Shown: positions 22,931-33,497 of the stretch, in pieces | Layout: each line of letters opens with the position of its first letter | Position numbering within the stretch: the stretch's first letter is position 1 | Origin: Datisca glomerata | Taxonomy: Eukaryota; Streptophyta; Magnoliopsida; Cucurbitales; Datiscaceae | Reading direction: 5' to 3' | Length of the DNA stretch: 64,000 nucleotides | Assembly (NCBI GenBank): GCA_003255025.1 | Contig: QANY01008723.1 | Location: forward strand, 1,922,001 to 1,986,000 | Notes under the pieces: model-generated | What the model was told of the DNA's origin: nothing | What the model saw: the letters and a program-made list of their open reading frames with translations, nothing else | Database searches by the model: none | Program-made: the position numbers and the translations under genes

Positions 22931-23738
22931 AGTAGATGATATTTTGATCACCAAATATTGAGTTTTGTGATAAATATATGGTTGATTAATGTTTCCTTAT
23001 GAATAGTTTTTATTTATTTTCAAAATGTGTTGTGCTATTGAAGTTAAACACTAGCTCAAATTTTATTGTGTTGGTGTCACAACTTTGGAAATCCACCGTC
23101 GCGACGCAGATTATACTGACTTGAGAAGAAATTACAAGTTTGAGCTTACTGACTTTCAAAATTTTTGTTTTCATGAGAAAAAACCAAAAGATCAGATAAC
23201 CTATTTTGATATATGTTTGATATTTTCATAAGTACATAGTGATAAGTTAAAAATTGGTTATCTAAAAATTCATTATTTAATAGCTGATATCAATAATATA
23301 TTTTTTGTTATGTTGAACACTGTCTGTCTATTATATCATTAGTAAATAACTATTATTAATAGACTAAAATACCTGATAAGTATTAAAACCCATTGTTAAT
23401 AGATTATTAAAAATAATCGTCACTAAAATGTTAAAAACCATCCATCAAATTAATTAAAAACAAAAAGCTGATCAAGAAACTTCTTATCGTGAACATATCA
23501 ACCTCAAAATCTAATCTCTATTTTTTGTTTCTTTGATTGACTGCTGGTTGACGGCACTGGGTTCTTTCATCTCTTTTGACTATGTATGATCATATGACAC
23601 CTTCCACATTTTACCTTGTTAAATTCATCTATCGATGAGATCCTTTGCTTCTTCGGTATACAGGCTGAACGTATTGTTTTAGGGGGTAGTTACAACTACA
23701 AAACTTAACAAATATTCTGAACCTCACGCTTCTACTAT

Positions 23739-24005
23739 TCAGTCATCGTCAGGAGGTGAAAACCCATTTTGATGAGCCCAAACGAGTAAGCTTTGAAGTT
23801 GGTCCTCCACCGACTTCATTTTTTTCTTTAACTCTATATTTTCATTATATCGACTCTTTTTCTTTGAAGATGTGGGTGGGGTTCCATGTCCAAGACTTTT
23901 ATTTCGCTCGATGACTTCTTTAACTATCACTTCTTTAATGCGAGGTGTGACATCCTCAACGATAGGCTCATCTCGTAAAGTACACATGCGTTCTTGTAAA
24001 ATCAC
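23739..24005 (-). pseudogene. CACTA-type transposase-associated C-terminal fragment
   Basis: An 88-residue minus-strand frame runs PRIKEVIVKEVIERNKSLGHG, TPPTSSKKKSRYNENIELK, KMKSVEDQLQSLLVWAHQNG, with acidic end PPDDD. The order (helix, GHG..P..S motif, short coiled coil) is that of the C-terminus of plant Ptta/En/Spm transposase-associated proteins. The core domain is not visible upstream. Its right end is part of a 229-bp tandem duplication. Confidence 0.5.
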
Positions 24006-24350
24006 AATGAGTCAAATTTAAGATAAATCTAACACTATTATCTTTAGATAATGAACATCAATAAGAATGTATTCAAAATAAATAAAGTAACTTGTCATGC
24101 CAGAGTTAAATAATTTAGTTTAGACCTTTATTTCGCCCGATGACTTTTTTAACTATCACTTCTTTAATGCGAGGTGTGGCATCCTCAACGATAGGCTCAT
24201 CTCCTCAAGTACACATGCGTTCTTGTAAAATCACAATGAGTCAAATTTAAGATAAATCTAACACTATTATCTTTAGATAAGGAACATCAATAAGAATGTA
24301 TTCAAAATAAATAAACTTGTCATGCCAGAATTAAATAATTTAGTTTAGAT
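23895..24350. repeat. 229-bp direct tandem duplication
   Basis: The block starting at TTATTTCGCTCGATGAC (about 23899) recurs as TTATTTCGCCCGATGAC (about 24128). It continues in parallel through ATGCGAGGTGTG, ACACATGCGTTCTTG and TAAATAATTTAGTTTAG, with a few substitutions and a small gap. The period is 229 bp. Copy 1 overlaps the transposase-associated frame. Confidence 0.9.
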
Positions 24351-24948
24351 CAAAAATAAAAAAGATACTCCATAACTCAGATTGATTCTAAAAATAATAC
24401 AATGACTAAAATTCTAATATTTGAGATGGATAGATAAGGGGAATTGCAAAGGGAATGATATAATTTGCAAAAAAAAAAAAAGCTAGTGAAACATGAACCG
24501 GGTGAAAAATGAAGAATTAACAGCTAGGATGTTTTTTCCTTTTGATTATTTTGTAAAGTTTTATTTTTCTTTCTTTGTGTTTGTTTATTAAGAGATTGCT
24601 TATGTTGTTTGTTTCCCACATTGAATTTTGAAATCAATTGGGTGAATAACCTGCACAATCTCCTTTAAGAAACTGCCATTTAGATTATAGCTACCCTTCT
24701 CTCGGGAATTGTTCTTAGTCTAACTAGTGATAGAAGTGAATTAAATGGCATCTGAACTGATAATTGTAAAATATAAAGATGTACTGATAGTTCCGGAAAA
24801 TATATCAACTATATAGCATTCCAACTTTTAATCACGCTATCCTTTTATAAAAAGTAAAACAAGGAATAACAAAATTCACAGTATGAGAATATGGAAGATG
24901 CCTCAAGTTTATAACAAGTTTCAATTGATGAGAACGTAAATGTGTCCA

Positions 24949-25161
24949 AAGCTCATATGCTAAGGAAACAATTTGGACTAAGATAAAGGAATCTACCAAC
25001 CAAATACAATGGAAAGTGAGAAGAATTATTATATCGTAAAACAATATCGTATATTATTACTAACTTATCCTAACCTAAAAAGAAGACTCTCATTTTTGTT
25101 ATTACCGAAGCTCATATGCTAAGGAAACAATTTGGACTAAGATAAAGGAATCTACCAACCA
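24949..25161. repeat. 54-bp exact direct repeat, 159 bp apart
   Basis: AAGCTCATATGCTAAGGAAA and the following 34 bases at 24949-25002 are identical to 25108-25161. The sequence between is unique. It is close to the LRR exon fragment. Confidence 0.9.
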
Positions 25162-25233
25162 TAAAGTATATACCGATAAAAAAGAAACATCCATAAAGTA
25201 TAAAAGTACAAGATAGAGAGATAGGGTGGACCT

Positions 25234-25376
25234 TAATTTCTTCATCTCCAAGAGGGTTCCAAGAAAGATCAAGATTTTTTAATACAATATTTGATTGAAG
25301 AACACCATCAAATGCCTTTATTCCCTCCGTTGTTATTCATTTGCAGCAAAACTTACTTCCTCAACAGTCTGAAACA
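25234..25376 (-). pseudogene. leucine-rich-repeat exon fragment
   Basis: The minus strand gives TVEEVSFAANE, then after a one-base frameshift GIKAFDGVLQSNIVLKNLDL, SWNPLGDEEIK. This is the RNI-type LRR pattern (LxxLDLSxNxLGDEG...). It is preceded by TTTCAG and followed by GT, so the edges look like old splice sites of an exon. One stop and the shift make it non-functional. Which LRR gene it came from cannot be told. Its place inside a CACTA relic suggests capture. Confidence 0.55.
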
Positions 25377-26189
25377 TGAGAGTTTATATCGACTAGGTCA
25401 TAAGTCTAACAAGAACAGCACTAAGTTGATTCAAATGTTGCATTGCTGACGAAAAGAAAAAGAATTGGCCAAATGACCATAAATAAAACCCTTAATTTAC
25501 AAGCATAGTGGTCATCAGTCCAAACATGTATTGGACGCAGAAAAGGAGGAGAAGTTACAAAAAAATATAACCTGGTTATATCCTAAACTCTCAGTAAGAA
25601 AAAATAGTCCATATCCAAAGTTACATCCTGCAAAAAAACCATCCCAACCATTGAACTTTAAGAAATGAGAACCATATGAAAGGTTAAATGTTATATAGAC
25701 TAAGGAAGTTGAAACACTTAACTTGGTCCTAGATCCTGATTCCTGGGACTAGTTCTTTTAATAAAAAAATAGTTTGAATGTGTAGGTCACTTCATAATAT
25801 GAGAATCTGATAAATCAACCTTAATGAGAAGGATATGAAAAATGATATAATATTTCAAAACAAATTCAAATACTTGAGCAAACATCAAGAAATTACCTTA
25901 ATATCAAGATTCATGTGCCAAAATTGGCAGTCAACGGCTTCATTTTCTTCAAAAAATACAGGTTTGGGGAAGGGTAAGATTTAACTTAAAATTCCTATAA
26001 TTACAATTCCTAAATTAGTAAAATTAAAGTTAAAATTCCTATAATTACAATTCCTAAATTATAAAATTAAACTTAAAATCTACAATTACAAACCCTAAAT
26101 TAGTAAAATCAAACTTAAACTCTACAACTAAATCAGTAAAATCAAACTTAAACTCTATAACTCTACAACTACAAACCCTAAATTAGAAA

Positions 26190-26560
26190 ACTCAAACTCA
26201 GACAGAGTAACAGAGAGAGACAAAGAGACTTTGAGAGAGACGAAGATGAAAGAAATGGGTTTAGGGACGAGTCAAAACAGAGAGGAAGAAAGAAATAGAA
26301 ACAGAAAGGAAAAGTGATGATCAACGACGTCAATGACAAAATGCTACAATTTGAAGAAGATGACCAAGAGGCTACCATTAGAGAGAACCAATGGAAAATA
26401 ATGGAAGAGGGGCAAGAATCAAAGAGAGAGAAAATAATCAGAACTAAGAAATGAAAAACTGTCAAACGCAGGGCGCAAGGATGGAAGGAAGAAGAAATGA
26501 GAAGTAAGAATGGAAGAAGAAGAAAGAAGAATAAAGAAATGGAAGAGGAAAGGAGGGATT
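26190..26560. repeat. GA-rich stretch near the CACTA right side
   Basis: Purine-rich plus strand (GAGAGAGACAAAGAGAC, GAAAGAAATGGG, GAAGAAGAAGAAAGAAG). The complementary frame 26178-26465 is serine/leucine/phenylalanine-rich because of the base bias, not a real protein. Similar GA-rich blocks occur at 35960-36220 and 48480-48730. Confidence 0.5.
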
Positions 26561-26678
26561 AAACGAGTTTTAGGTTTCATCTATTGCGACGAAAACCGTA
26601 GTTGGTCGACAAGCAATATAATCTGGTCATAAAAAGTCCCACTTTTAATGACAAATAGATAATTTTGTTACAAGAAAA

Positions 26679-26915
26679 ATCACTTTTAGCAACCAAACTT
26701 TTTTTTCCAATGTGAGTTTTTATTTGTATTTAGAATTGATAATTTTGTTTAAAATTTTAATGTGTTTGTAACTCTGTTTTCTTAATGAAATGTTATATTT
26801 ACCTTATAAAAACTTGTGAGCACTAGGCCCCACTCCCATGCTATTAGTCAGTTTCTCACTAGCTCTGCTGTTAGCCAATGATATTATGCAACAATTATGA
26901 TTATAATTAGTGCTT
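26679..26915. repeat. CACTA-type terminal motif plus a segment inverted at 35715-35910
   Basis: TTACAAGAAAAATCACTTTT AGCAACCAAAC (from 26679) is also present at 35651 in the same direction. The following segment (26700-26905) is the reverse complement of 35728-35905: for example GTGAGCACTAGGCCCCACTC and TTTCTCACTAGCTCTGCTG pair with their complements there. So the motif is direct while its neighbour is inverted. Confidence 0.75.
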
Positions 26916-26943
26916 TAGTCGGTTACAATACAACAAATATGAG

Positions 26944-27330
26944 TTGTTGAATATGAATTTTTAGTTTAGAAATTAGATTTTGGATGGTTTTCTATCTTCT
27001 TCGTGAATTTTGGCTGCTACTAGAGAAAATTTTGCATATGCAAATGACGATTCCATATATATTTGCATTGATGTTTGTTCTTAGTAACAAATTTCTAAAA
27101 ATACTAGGGCTCTTGGAAAATTTATTGCAAGCAGAGCCCCCATATGTGACTATCTTGTATCCTTATATACATTTGTCCTTATGAAACTTGATTGCCAGTA
27201 GACTAACAGAACTTAAACAATGCGGTTTGACTTTTTATGTATACGATTTTAATAGCTTTTTATTGTATTCACATTGGGATTATAATATAGCCGTAGATAT
27301 ATGCTATAAATTATATTGGGCATCTATACA
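26944..27330. other. spacer, nothing recognised
   Basis: One short frame (26984-27184) with hydrophobic composition and no motif. Nothing else seen. Confidence 0.4.
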
Positions 27331-27334
27331 AACA

Positions 27335-27785
27335 ATGTTGTTAGAATCGTGATCCTACCGAAAATCATAGAGATGTCTTACGAATTGAATCATAACATCG
27401 AATCGTGTATCGTAAGATCCTACTGTATACTAGTAATATTATGAAAAAATCAATTTACCAAATTACATATTAAAATTCTTGAATATAGTTAATTAATCAA
27501 CGGTAAAATTCACTATTTTACAAAAATACAATTTAAATAAATAAATAACAACTTAAAAATTGAACATATGAAATGAACTTTATATTGTTTTCTTATGAAT
27601 ACCTTACAAAATTATGGTTAGTGGAATCGTAAGATTGTAGTAGGGTCGTAAGATCCTACTAATCCAAGACAAAAAATATAATAGGATTGTAATATCCTCA
27701 TAATTTAATATTCTACCTATTAATCGGATCGTGGGGATTAGACATGATCGTAAAATCATAAGATCCTACGATCTGGATCGGAAGT
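27335..27785. mobile_element. foldback element with GTAAGATCCTAC motifs
   Basis: ATCGTAAGATCCTACTG (about 27409), GTCGTAAGATCCTACTA (about 27644) and GATCGTAAAATCATAAGATC (about 27747) repeat a motif that is itself close to palindromic (GTAGGATC..GATCCTAC). AATCGTGATCCTACCG near the left side and TACGATCTGGATCGGAAG near the right side are imperfectly complementary. Non-coding, about 450 bp, in keeping with a MITE. Superfamily not assigned. Confidence 0.5.
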
Positions 27786-27849
27786 TTAAAAACATGCATG
27801 CTAATAAAAGATATCATGCTTCTTCGATCAATATTGTCCTTAACTGTGC

Positions 27850-28410
27850 AGGTATGGCTTTTATCTCTTGTTGTTTTACCGGCGAGGTTAAATATAATCA
27901 TTCTTCTTGGTTAAGTTATATACTTGGTTCTTCTATCAATATGGATCTGCCCAAGAGATTCGTGGATGATATGCTTATCTTTGGTATTATAACTTACTAT
28001 TATGTATTTAGCTCATTACATATTTATCTTTCCTAGTTATCAAATCAAGCTTCAGGCTTAATACTACATGTGGCAAACTATTCTTATTTAGAATAGTTTG
28101 CAATGTGCCAGAAAGGGAAGTTTCTTGCTTAATTTCTAACATTTATTCAAGGATCCACTGGGAATGGTAATAGTGTCTCTTCTCTCAAGAATTATGTTCG
28201 TCATGGTGGCACTAGCTTCAAAAAGAGTACCATCCCATGTTCAATAGATAATGCCATCACCATAAATGATGAAATGAAGGTAATGCTCACTCTATTCCAT
28301 CATTCATTGCCACCATGGGCTGAGGAGTATGGAGGATGGAAGCTGGAAAAAACTGTTGATTATTTCTTGGATATTACCAAGTTAGATTTCCTTTTGGTGT
28401 ACATCTAAGC
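27850..28410 (+). other. exon-like segments of an unassigned gene fragment
   Basis: After TGCAG at about 27850 a frame reads GMAFISCCFTGEVKYNHSSW, LSYILGSSINMDLPKRFVDD. A second segment from about 28155 reads STGNGNSVSSLKNYVRHGG, TSFKKSTIPCSIDNAITIND, EMKVMLTLFHHSLPPWAEEY, GGWKLEKTVDYFLDITK before a stop near 28408. Both have codon-like composition quite unlike their flanks, and splice-like edges (AG before, GTA after). I do not recognise the protein. A captured or decayed host gene is likely; an unknown transposon gene is possible. Confidence 0.35.
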
Positions 28411-28984
28411 CTTTCCTCTGCTCGCTAGTTTTCTTTGTGCTTATTTATGTTGGTTACACCAATGATCATGGTTGACATACACTTATTTCATAATAGAAAA
28501 TGTAGAAGTAAATAATTGAGATTAACAAAGAGGAACATGTCTGAATATTGGAAAGCCTTTTTATAGAGATAATATAAATGTTTATAAGTGGATATTGAAC
28601 TATAACAATTATTTTTTTATATAGGTCCACCGAAAATACAACAAACATATAGTAATTCAGGTGGTGCGTGGTTCAACATAGTGATGAGGAATATGATTCC
28701 AACAAGAAGACATGAAAGTTCTTTAATGAAAACTTTGGCTTGTATTTGTGATATTTGGTACAACTCAAAATATTTGTAATATGTGATATGAACACCTTGG
28801 AATGCTTTTTTGTAGGGTTTTTTTCGACATTTGATATTGTATTTGATAAGGATGATCTTTATATTATTAAAATATTTTAATCAAATATTTTAAATTAGTG
28901 ATTTATTGGATGATCTTTATATTATTAATTTGATACATTAGTATAAATTATTTACAACATTTAAAACTCTATAAGAGAATATAA

Positions 28985-29550
28985 TAGCCTAAAGAAGCAC
29001 AATAGGCAAATGCAGTTATGATATGATTAGATATACAATAGCGTATCTTAAAAGCTATAGAAAGCGTCTCATTACGCTTGGTAACCCTTCTATAACATTT
29101 AGAAAATGCCATAAAAGTTACAATAGCATTTTTAAACGCTACAAAGTCTCACATTGTTGCTACGCTTATAATAGCATTTATAAAATGCTATCATAAGATT
29201 TTCACAGCGTTTTCGTAACGTTATGTTTGCCAACGTTATTAAAACTCTGACACTACGATAGCGTTTAAAAACGCTATCATAACTATTTTTAAACGCTATT
29301 GTAACCTTTCGATAGCATTTTATAAATTCTATAGAAAGTCACCAAGCGTAATGTGACGCTTTCTATAGCATTTAAAAAATACTATTGGAAGGTTACAATA
29401 GCATTTTTTAACGCTATTAAAAGTAGTTATGATAGCATTTTTAAACGCTATCGTAGGGTCGGAGTTTTAATAATGTTAGCAACCATAATGTTACGAAAAA
29501 CACTATGATAGCGTTTGCTGGCCGCTTTCATAGGGTTTTTTGTTGTAGTG
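28985..29550. mobile_element. foldback element with CACTA-type right end
   Basis: Words such as AACGCTATCATAAC, GATAGCGTTTAAAAACGC and GGTTACAATAGCATTTTT occur in both orientations. A long imperfect palindrome is centred near 29345: about 29215-29340 pairs with about 29350-29495. The right end is TTTTTTGTTGTAGTG (to 29550), complement of CACTACAACAAAAAA. No left CACTAC was found. Non-coding. This is the structure expected of a non-autonomous CACTA element whose subterminal repeats make up most of its length. Confidence 0.6.
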
Positions 29551-29556
29551 GCTCTT

Positions 29557-29576
29557 GCGCGCGCGCGCGCACACAT

Positions 29577-29616
<40 letters not shown>

Positions 29617-29617
29617 T
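29557..29617. repeat. compound microsatellite (GC)7-(CA)n-(TA)10
   Basis: GC repeats 29557-29570, CA repeats with one interruption 29571-29597, TA repeats 29598-29617. All are alternating purine-pyrimidine. The tract begins six bases after the CACTA-type terminus. Confidence 0.95.
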
Positions 29618-29619
29618 AT

Positions 29620-30421
29620 TCGAATATGTAATCGAAGATCTGAAAGTAGATTTTTTAAGTCGATCTCACGATGATCTTTTTGCAAAAATATGACAAAATC
29701 AAATTGAAGATTGAAATCAGAGAAGAAGTAGAAGGTTAAAAATGAAAAGAAACTGCAATTAAAATTGAAATTAACTAAAAAGGCTAAAACTAAACATTTT
29801 AGTGGAGTCACACTTACAATGTTTAGTGGAGTCATAAATTAAAAAGGAATAAAAATTCCTCTACTTGAATTCTATTTTTTTCAGTGGGGTCTCAAGACCC
29901 TACTGAGAGGTCATATCATGCCACCGAGAGTGAAAAATTATGATACTCTTAGCGGTTACATGACACTTGATAATTAAATCATTTTCTAAGATTTCTTTAT
30001 CAAGTGTCAATCTATTACTTAAGAGAGTACGATACTCTGAGAAATTATAATTTTTTCTCATCAAGATGTCACGTCTCCCCACCTCTGGTAATGGCCTGGG
30101 AGAGAGATTGTTAGGGAGGTTAACCAACAAATTTGGGGCAATTCAAATTAAGCGAGTGGATGAATTACTAGACTCAAGATCTAATGTGTGATATAAAACA
30201 ACTGGTGATTAGTTATAATGTAAAAAAAAGAGAACTCACAAGCTAACGTTCAGAATATTTTTTTAGTCATATTAAGAAGATTTTAGAGTTTAAAAGGTTC
30301 AAAAGGGCACAGCAATTTTCTGATTTGATATGGTCTTATTTTAATAAAACGTTATCATCAATATAGAAAGTAGTTACACTTCATCCATCAAAAGTGTGAT
30401 GCTAATTTTATATTTTCAAGT
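29620..30421. other. spacer, nothing recognised
   Basis: Short frames only (for example 29900-30130, minus) without known motifs. The terminal repeat of the next element starts at about 30422. Confidence 0.4.
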
Positions 30422-30635
30422 GGCTAATTAATAGATCTGACCTTCTATGAACATATTATTTTGCACTCTCATTTTTAAAATTTAATACAAAATCTCCTCA
30501 CTTCTCATTTTATTTTATTAATATTTCATACTCTAATTTCCGTTAAAAAAGTTAAAACAATTAATAAAAGTTAATACGCATAACTTATACGTGTTCATTT
30601 TAATAACAAGTGAGTAATTTAATACCCATCCATGT
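30422..30635 (+). repeat. left terminal inverted repeat
   Basis: Begins GGCTAATTAATAGATC and runs through CATTTTATTTTATTAATATT to GAGTAATTTAATACCCATCC. It is complementary, with gaps, to 31570-31761. Confidence 0.75.
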
Positions 30636-30866
30636 AAGCCATCGACGGCTTCTCCTAATCTAAACCAGTTAAAAAAACTCAATCCCCTTCTTCCTCGAAT
30701 CTCTCTCTCTTTCCCTCCATTTTAGACCTAACCATTCTCTTTTTCTGCAAGATCTCTTTCTCCCTGATGATTATCTCTAATATTCGCCGATTTCAATGAT
30801 TCAGAAAGAGAAAGACGAACATGCTTTGGCGATGAAACAAGAACAAGTTAGAGATGATTCAAATCC

Positions 30867-31313
30867 GTGAAGCTTCACTCTCCTCAGAATTTACGACTGC
30901 TCCAAACCCCGGCAATGACCTCCCCGCAGGAAGTTTCCTTCTCATTCCGGCGGAAAATTGGTTCTTTGACGGAATTCAGTGGCTTAGGAATCCGAAAGCC
31001 TTTTTGTGATTCTGTGACTTTGTTTACTTCCAGAACGCAGACTGTTTATCCCCGAGGCGCGCACATTGTTTGATTTACCACTGATTTGTTTGATTTCTGC
31101 TCTGGTTTCTTCCGTAGATTTGCTATAGTTTTTTTGCTCTGTCTTGAAAATGTCGTAGTTCCTACGGTGACTGGAGCCACATGGATATCACTTGTCCTAA
31201 AAGCTAAAGGTCCGGTACTGGTGGAGTTTTGGGCACCATAGTGTGGACCTTGCCGTATGATTCATTCAGTAGTTAGAGAAGTAGCAGAGGAGTTAACTGG
31301 GAAGGTCGAGTGA
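30867..31313 (+). pseudogene. chloroplast thioredoxin m, truncated, Trp of the active site mutated to stop
   Basis: The 5' part (30867-31070) encodes a Ser/Arg-rich plastid transit-like peptide, MKLHSPQNLRLLQTPAMTSP... to QTVYPRGAHIV, followed by about 80 bp of probable intron. From about 31150 the frame reads VVVPTVTGATWISLVLKAKG, PVLVEFWAP, stop, CGPCRMIHSVVREVAEELTG, KVE, stop. In m-type thioredoxins the centre is VEFWAPWCGPCRMIHP; here the second Trp codon TGG is TAG (31239-31241) while both redox cysteines stay. The C-terminal half (about 50 residues with the cis-proline loop) is missing. m-type thioredoxins reduce stromal Calvin-cycle and other enzymes. It sits between terminal inverted repeats. 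Confidence 0.8.
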
Positions 31314-31569
31314 TAACTCTTTCATGGAGATGATGAAAATGGTATGGGTTCAGGAAAAACATGATTGGCTGATTATTTTTCTGAAATTTCTGAAATTTCT
31401 GATTTAAGAAAAATCAAAGCAAATGGGCATGGGTTTAGGAAAAACAAGATTGGGCATGGGGTTAGATCAGATTTTTAGGTGTTTTCAAGTTATATCTAAA
31501 CTGTGGAGAGAGAAAGATAGAGAGAGAGAGAAAATTTGTGACAAGTGGCAGAGAGGTTAGATTTGTGAT

Positions 31570-31761
31570 ATGTGGTAATGGGTATCAAATTACTCAATTG
31601 CCTATTAAAATGGTCATTTGTAAGTTACGTGCATTGACTTCTGTCAGCTTTTTAAACAGAAGTCACGGTAGGAAATATCACTAAAATAAAATGAAAAGTG
31701 TGGGGTTTTAAAGGTCAAAGGATAAAATGCATAAAAGTCACGGATCTAGTATAATTAACCC
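31570..31761 (-). repeat. right terminal inverted repeat
   Basis: Reads ATGGGTATCAAATTACTCAA at its inner end and GATCTAGTATAATTAACC at its outer end. It is complementary to the left arm at 30422-30635 with several small gaps. Confidence 0.75.
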
Positions 31762-32710
31762 ATAAAATTATGCTAGAAATAGGTTTTCCCGTTTTACTAT
31801 ATAAATAAGTAATTTTTGTCAACTATATAAACAAGTAATTTAAGTTTGCATTCTCACAAGAATTTATAAGAAACATTATATTTTACCTTTCAGTACGATC
31901 CTTGCTTCTAACCTTAGGATCACTCTCTAATGCCGAGAAATTTTTTCCCGACATTGATACAGGGATTAATCCTGACCGTAGAATCTGGCCAGGTTAATCT
32001 TAATTGTTAGATGGCTTCGAGACTCTCATTCTTTCTTTGATCTGCAGCATTCGTAACCCAACCACAATTTCTTCTTTCAAATTTCATTTGATCCCTTTCC
32101 CTCTCACTGCTCTCAATCTCATTCTTGCTCCATCTCTCTCTTCCTCCATTCTCGATCTTCTTTCTCCATATTAGAAACTCAAAAGGATGAAAGGTTAACT
32201 CATCTTCTTTCATTCTATCACAGCTCCATGTTTCCATTAATTTTTCACTCTGTAACATTTGAAACCCTCGACCTCTCTTAGTCTCCTCAGCAAGTCAGCG
32301 CCTTCATGCGCCCTCGTCTCCCTTGTGTCCCTCGCTCAGATCCGCCTCTCTTCATCTCTCTCATCAGATATGCCTCTCTCCATCCCTCTCGTCTTAGTAT
32401 TCTTCTCTTCATCTCTCTCGTCTCAGTTCTTCCTCTCTTCGTCTGCCTCGCCTCTTTCATCTCAGATCTATTTTTCTTTGTCACCCTCGCCTCTCTCATC
32501 TTAGAACTCTCTCTTTCTATCTATCTATTTACCTATCTATCTATCTATCTATCTATCTATCTCTATCTCTCTGTCTCAGACCATACGAGTCTCTCCTCGC
32601 GTAGCCCTAGTATTGTTCATGTCGCCAAAAAGCTCAACGCATCTTGCTATCGCCAAAAGCTTGATGTTCCTGTCCAGGCCTCCAAGAATCACCATCTACG
32701 CTGCTTTTAG
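31762..32710. repeat. CT-rich region with (CTAT)n microsatellite
   Basis: From about 32090 to 32600 the plus strand is strongly pyrimidine-rich (CTCTCTT, TCTCATC), ending in a CTAT repeat at about 32517-32565 (CTATCTATCTATCTATCTAT and flanking imperfect units). Frames of 81 to 134 residues on both strands (32259-32710) have the Ser/Leu or Arg/Glu bias expected from this composition and are not convincing genes. The final part (32610-32710) is of normal composition, perhaps the edge of a gene fragment. Confidence 0.6.
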
Positions 32711-32719
32711 GCATGGATA

Positions 32720-33490
32720 GGGTTAGACGTAATGTTAGGTTTAGTGAGGAATGGACCGTTCAGTATCTGGTGGCTGCTAGAGTTTCTGCTTCTTAGTTCG
32801 CAAGTCCACAAGTATGATGCGTTTGACACTTTCTAAGTTAATTTTGTTTCTCTCTTTTCTTTTGTCGACTAGATGGAGGTTTTCTCTGTGAATTTTTTGT
32901 TGATTTTATTTTAGTAAGACGTATTATGTATGTTTTGTGTATCTTTTTCGGCTAATTTTAGCTTGTATACTTTTGAACAATTCTTTTCCTAACCTTAAAA
33001 CACGTGTTTTTTTGTGTGATTTGGTCTGACTGCTTCATGTTTGGATACCAGTATTTGAATTGATTTTGCATGCATTTGAGGTTTTTTTTTCTACCATTCA
33101 AAAATGATTCAATCACTTGTATCAATTTGGGAGGTATGTTTTCTTTTCATCATCTTCCCCCCCTTTTCCTTTGTTTCTCTGTGTTTTTTTTGTGCGGGGG
33201 TTCATTTGTTAAGTTTATTCTGTAGTGATTTTTTCTTATAGTTTTTTGCTTTGGCGTCTACTCTTTAGTTTCTTTGGAGCTGACAATTGAGGTGATTAAT
33301 TCTAATCTAATGGTTTCTCTTTTTCATGTTGATATCTAATGAATACAATATCATTAATTACTTCTGTGTTGTTGATTCCTAAGTAGAAAACGAGAGCACT
33401 TCTTGTTGCAGTCGAGGATGTTGAGATTGATGCACTTGCGATCGAGGTTACAACGTGGATGCTTATATTACAATGTGGCATTTTATAAAT
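32720..33490. other. T-rich spacer, nothing recognised
   Basis: T-rich, intron-like composition. No motif or repeat pair that I can support. Confidence 0.35.
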
Positions 33491-33497
33491 TTGTCAA

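Larger units (their letters stand above)
21624..26680. mobile_element. CACTA (En/Spm-like) relic, probable extent
   Basis: CACTACAAAAAATAGGGAC at 21624 is a CACTA-type terminus. It is followed by subterminal repeats rich in GTCGCTAAAAG, GTCGCCTAAAG and TTGGTCGCGAAATGG (to about 21930). At 26585-26665 related motifs recur near the other side (TTGCGACGAAAACC, GTTGGTCGAC, GGTCATAAAAAGTCCC), the last being close to the complement of GGGACTTTAGGGACC. The terminal GTAGTG on that side is lost. Between lie a transposase-associated frame (23739-24005, minus), an LRR exon fragment, a copia RNase H fragment and a GA-rich stretch (26190-26560). The outer limits are inferred; it could be two elements. Confidence 0.5.
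30422..31761. mobile_element. Pack-MULE-like element carrying a thioredoxin m gene fragment
   Basis: Long terminal inverted repeats enclose host-gene sequence. The left arm (about 30422-30635) is imperfectly complementary to the right arm (about 31570-31761). Pairs include GAGTAATTTAATACCCAT with ATGGGTATCAAATTACTC (one-base offset), TTCTCATTTTATTTTATT with AAATAAAATGAAAAGTG, and ends GGCTAATTA / TAATTAACC. GGnTAATTA termini and 200-bp arms suit Mutator-like elements. Inside are a CT-rich leader and thioredoxin m exons. No transposase. I could not find a matching 9-11-bp target duplication in the immediate flanks, so insertion is old or my ends are off by some bases. Confidence 0.7.

Noticed and set aside
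26178..26465. Ser/Phe-rich minus-strand frame
   Set aside because: Product of the GA-rich plus strand; no motif.
29503..29835. 110-residue minus-strand frame crossing the microsatellite
   Set aside because: Contains the CVCVCVYVCARAR product of the CA/GC repeat; an artefact.
32259..32710. Overlapping frames of 81 and 134 residues as genes
   Set aside because: They follow the CT-rich composition and the CTAT microsatellite, with no start context or motif.
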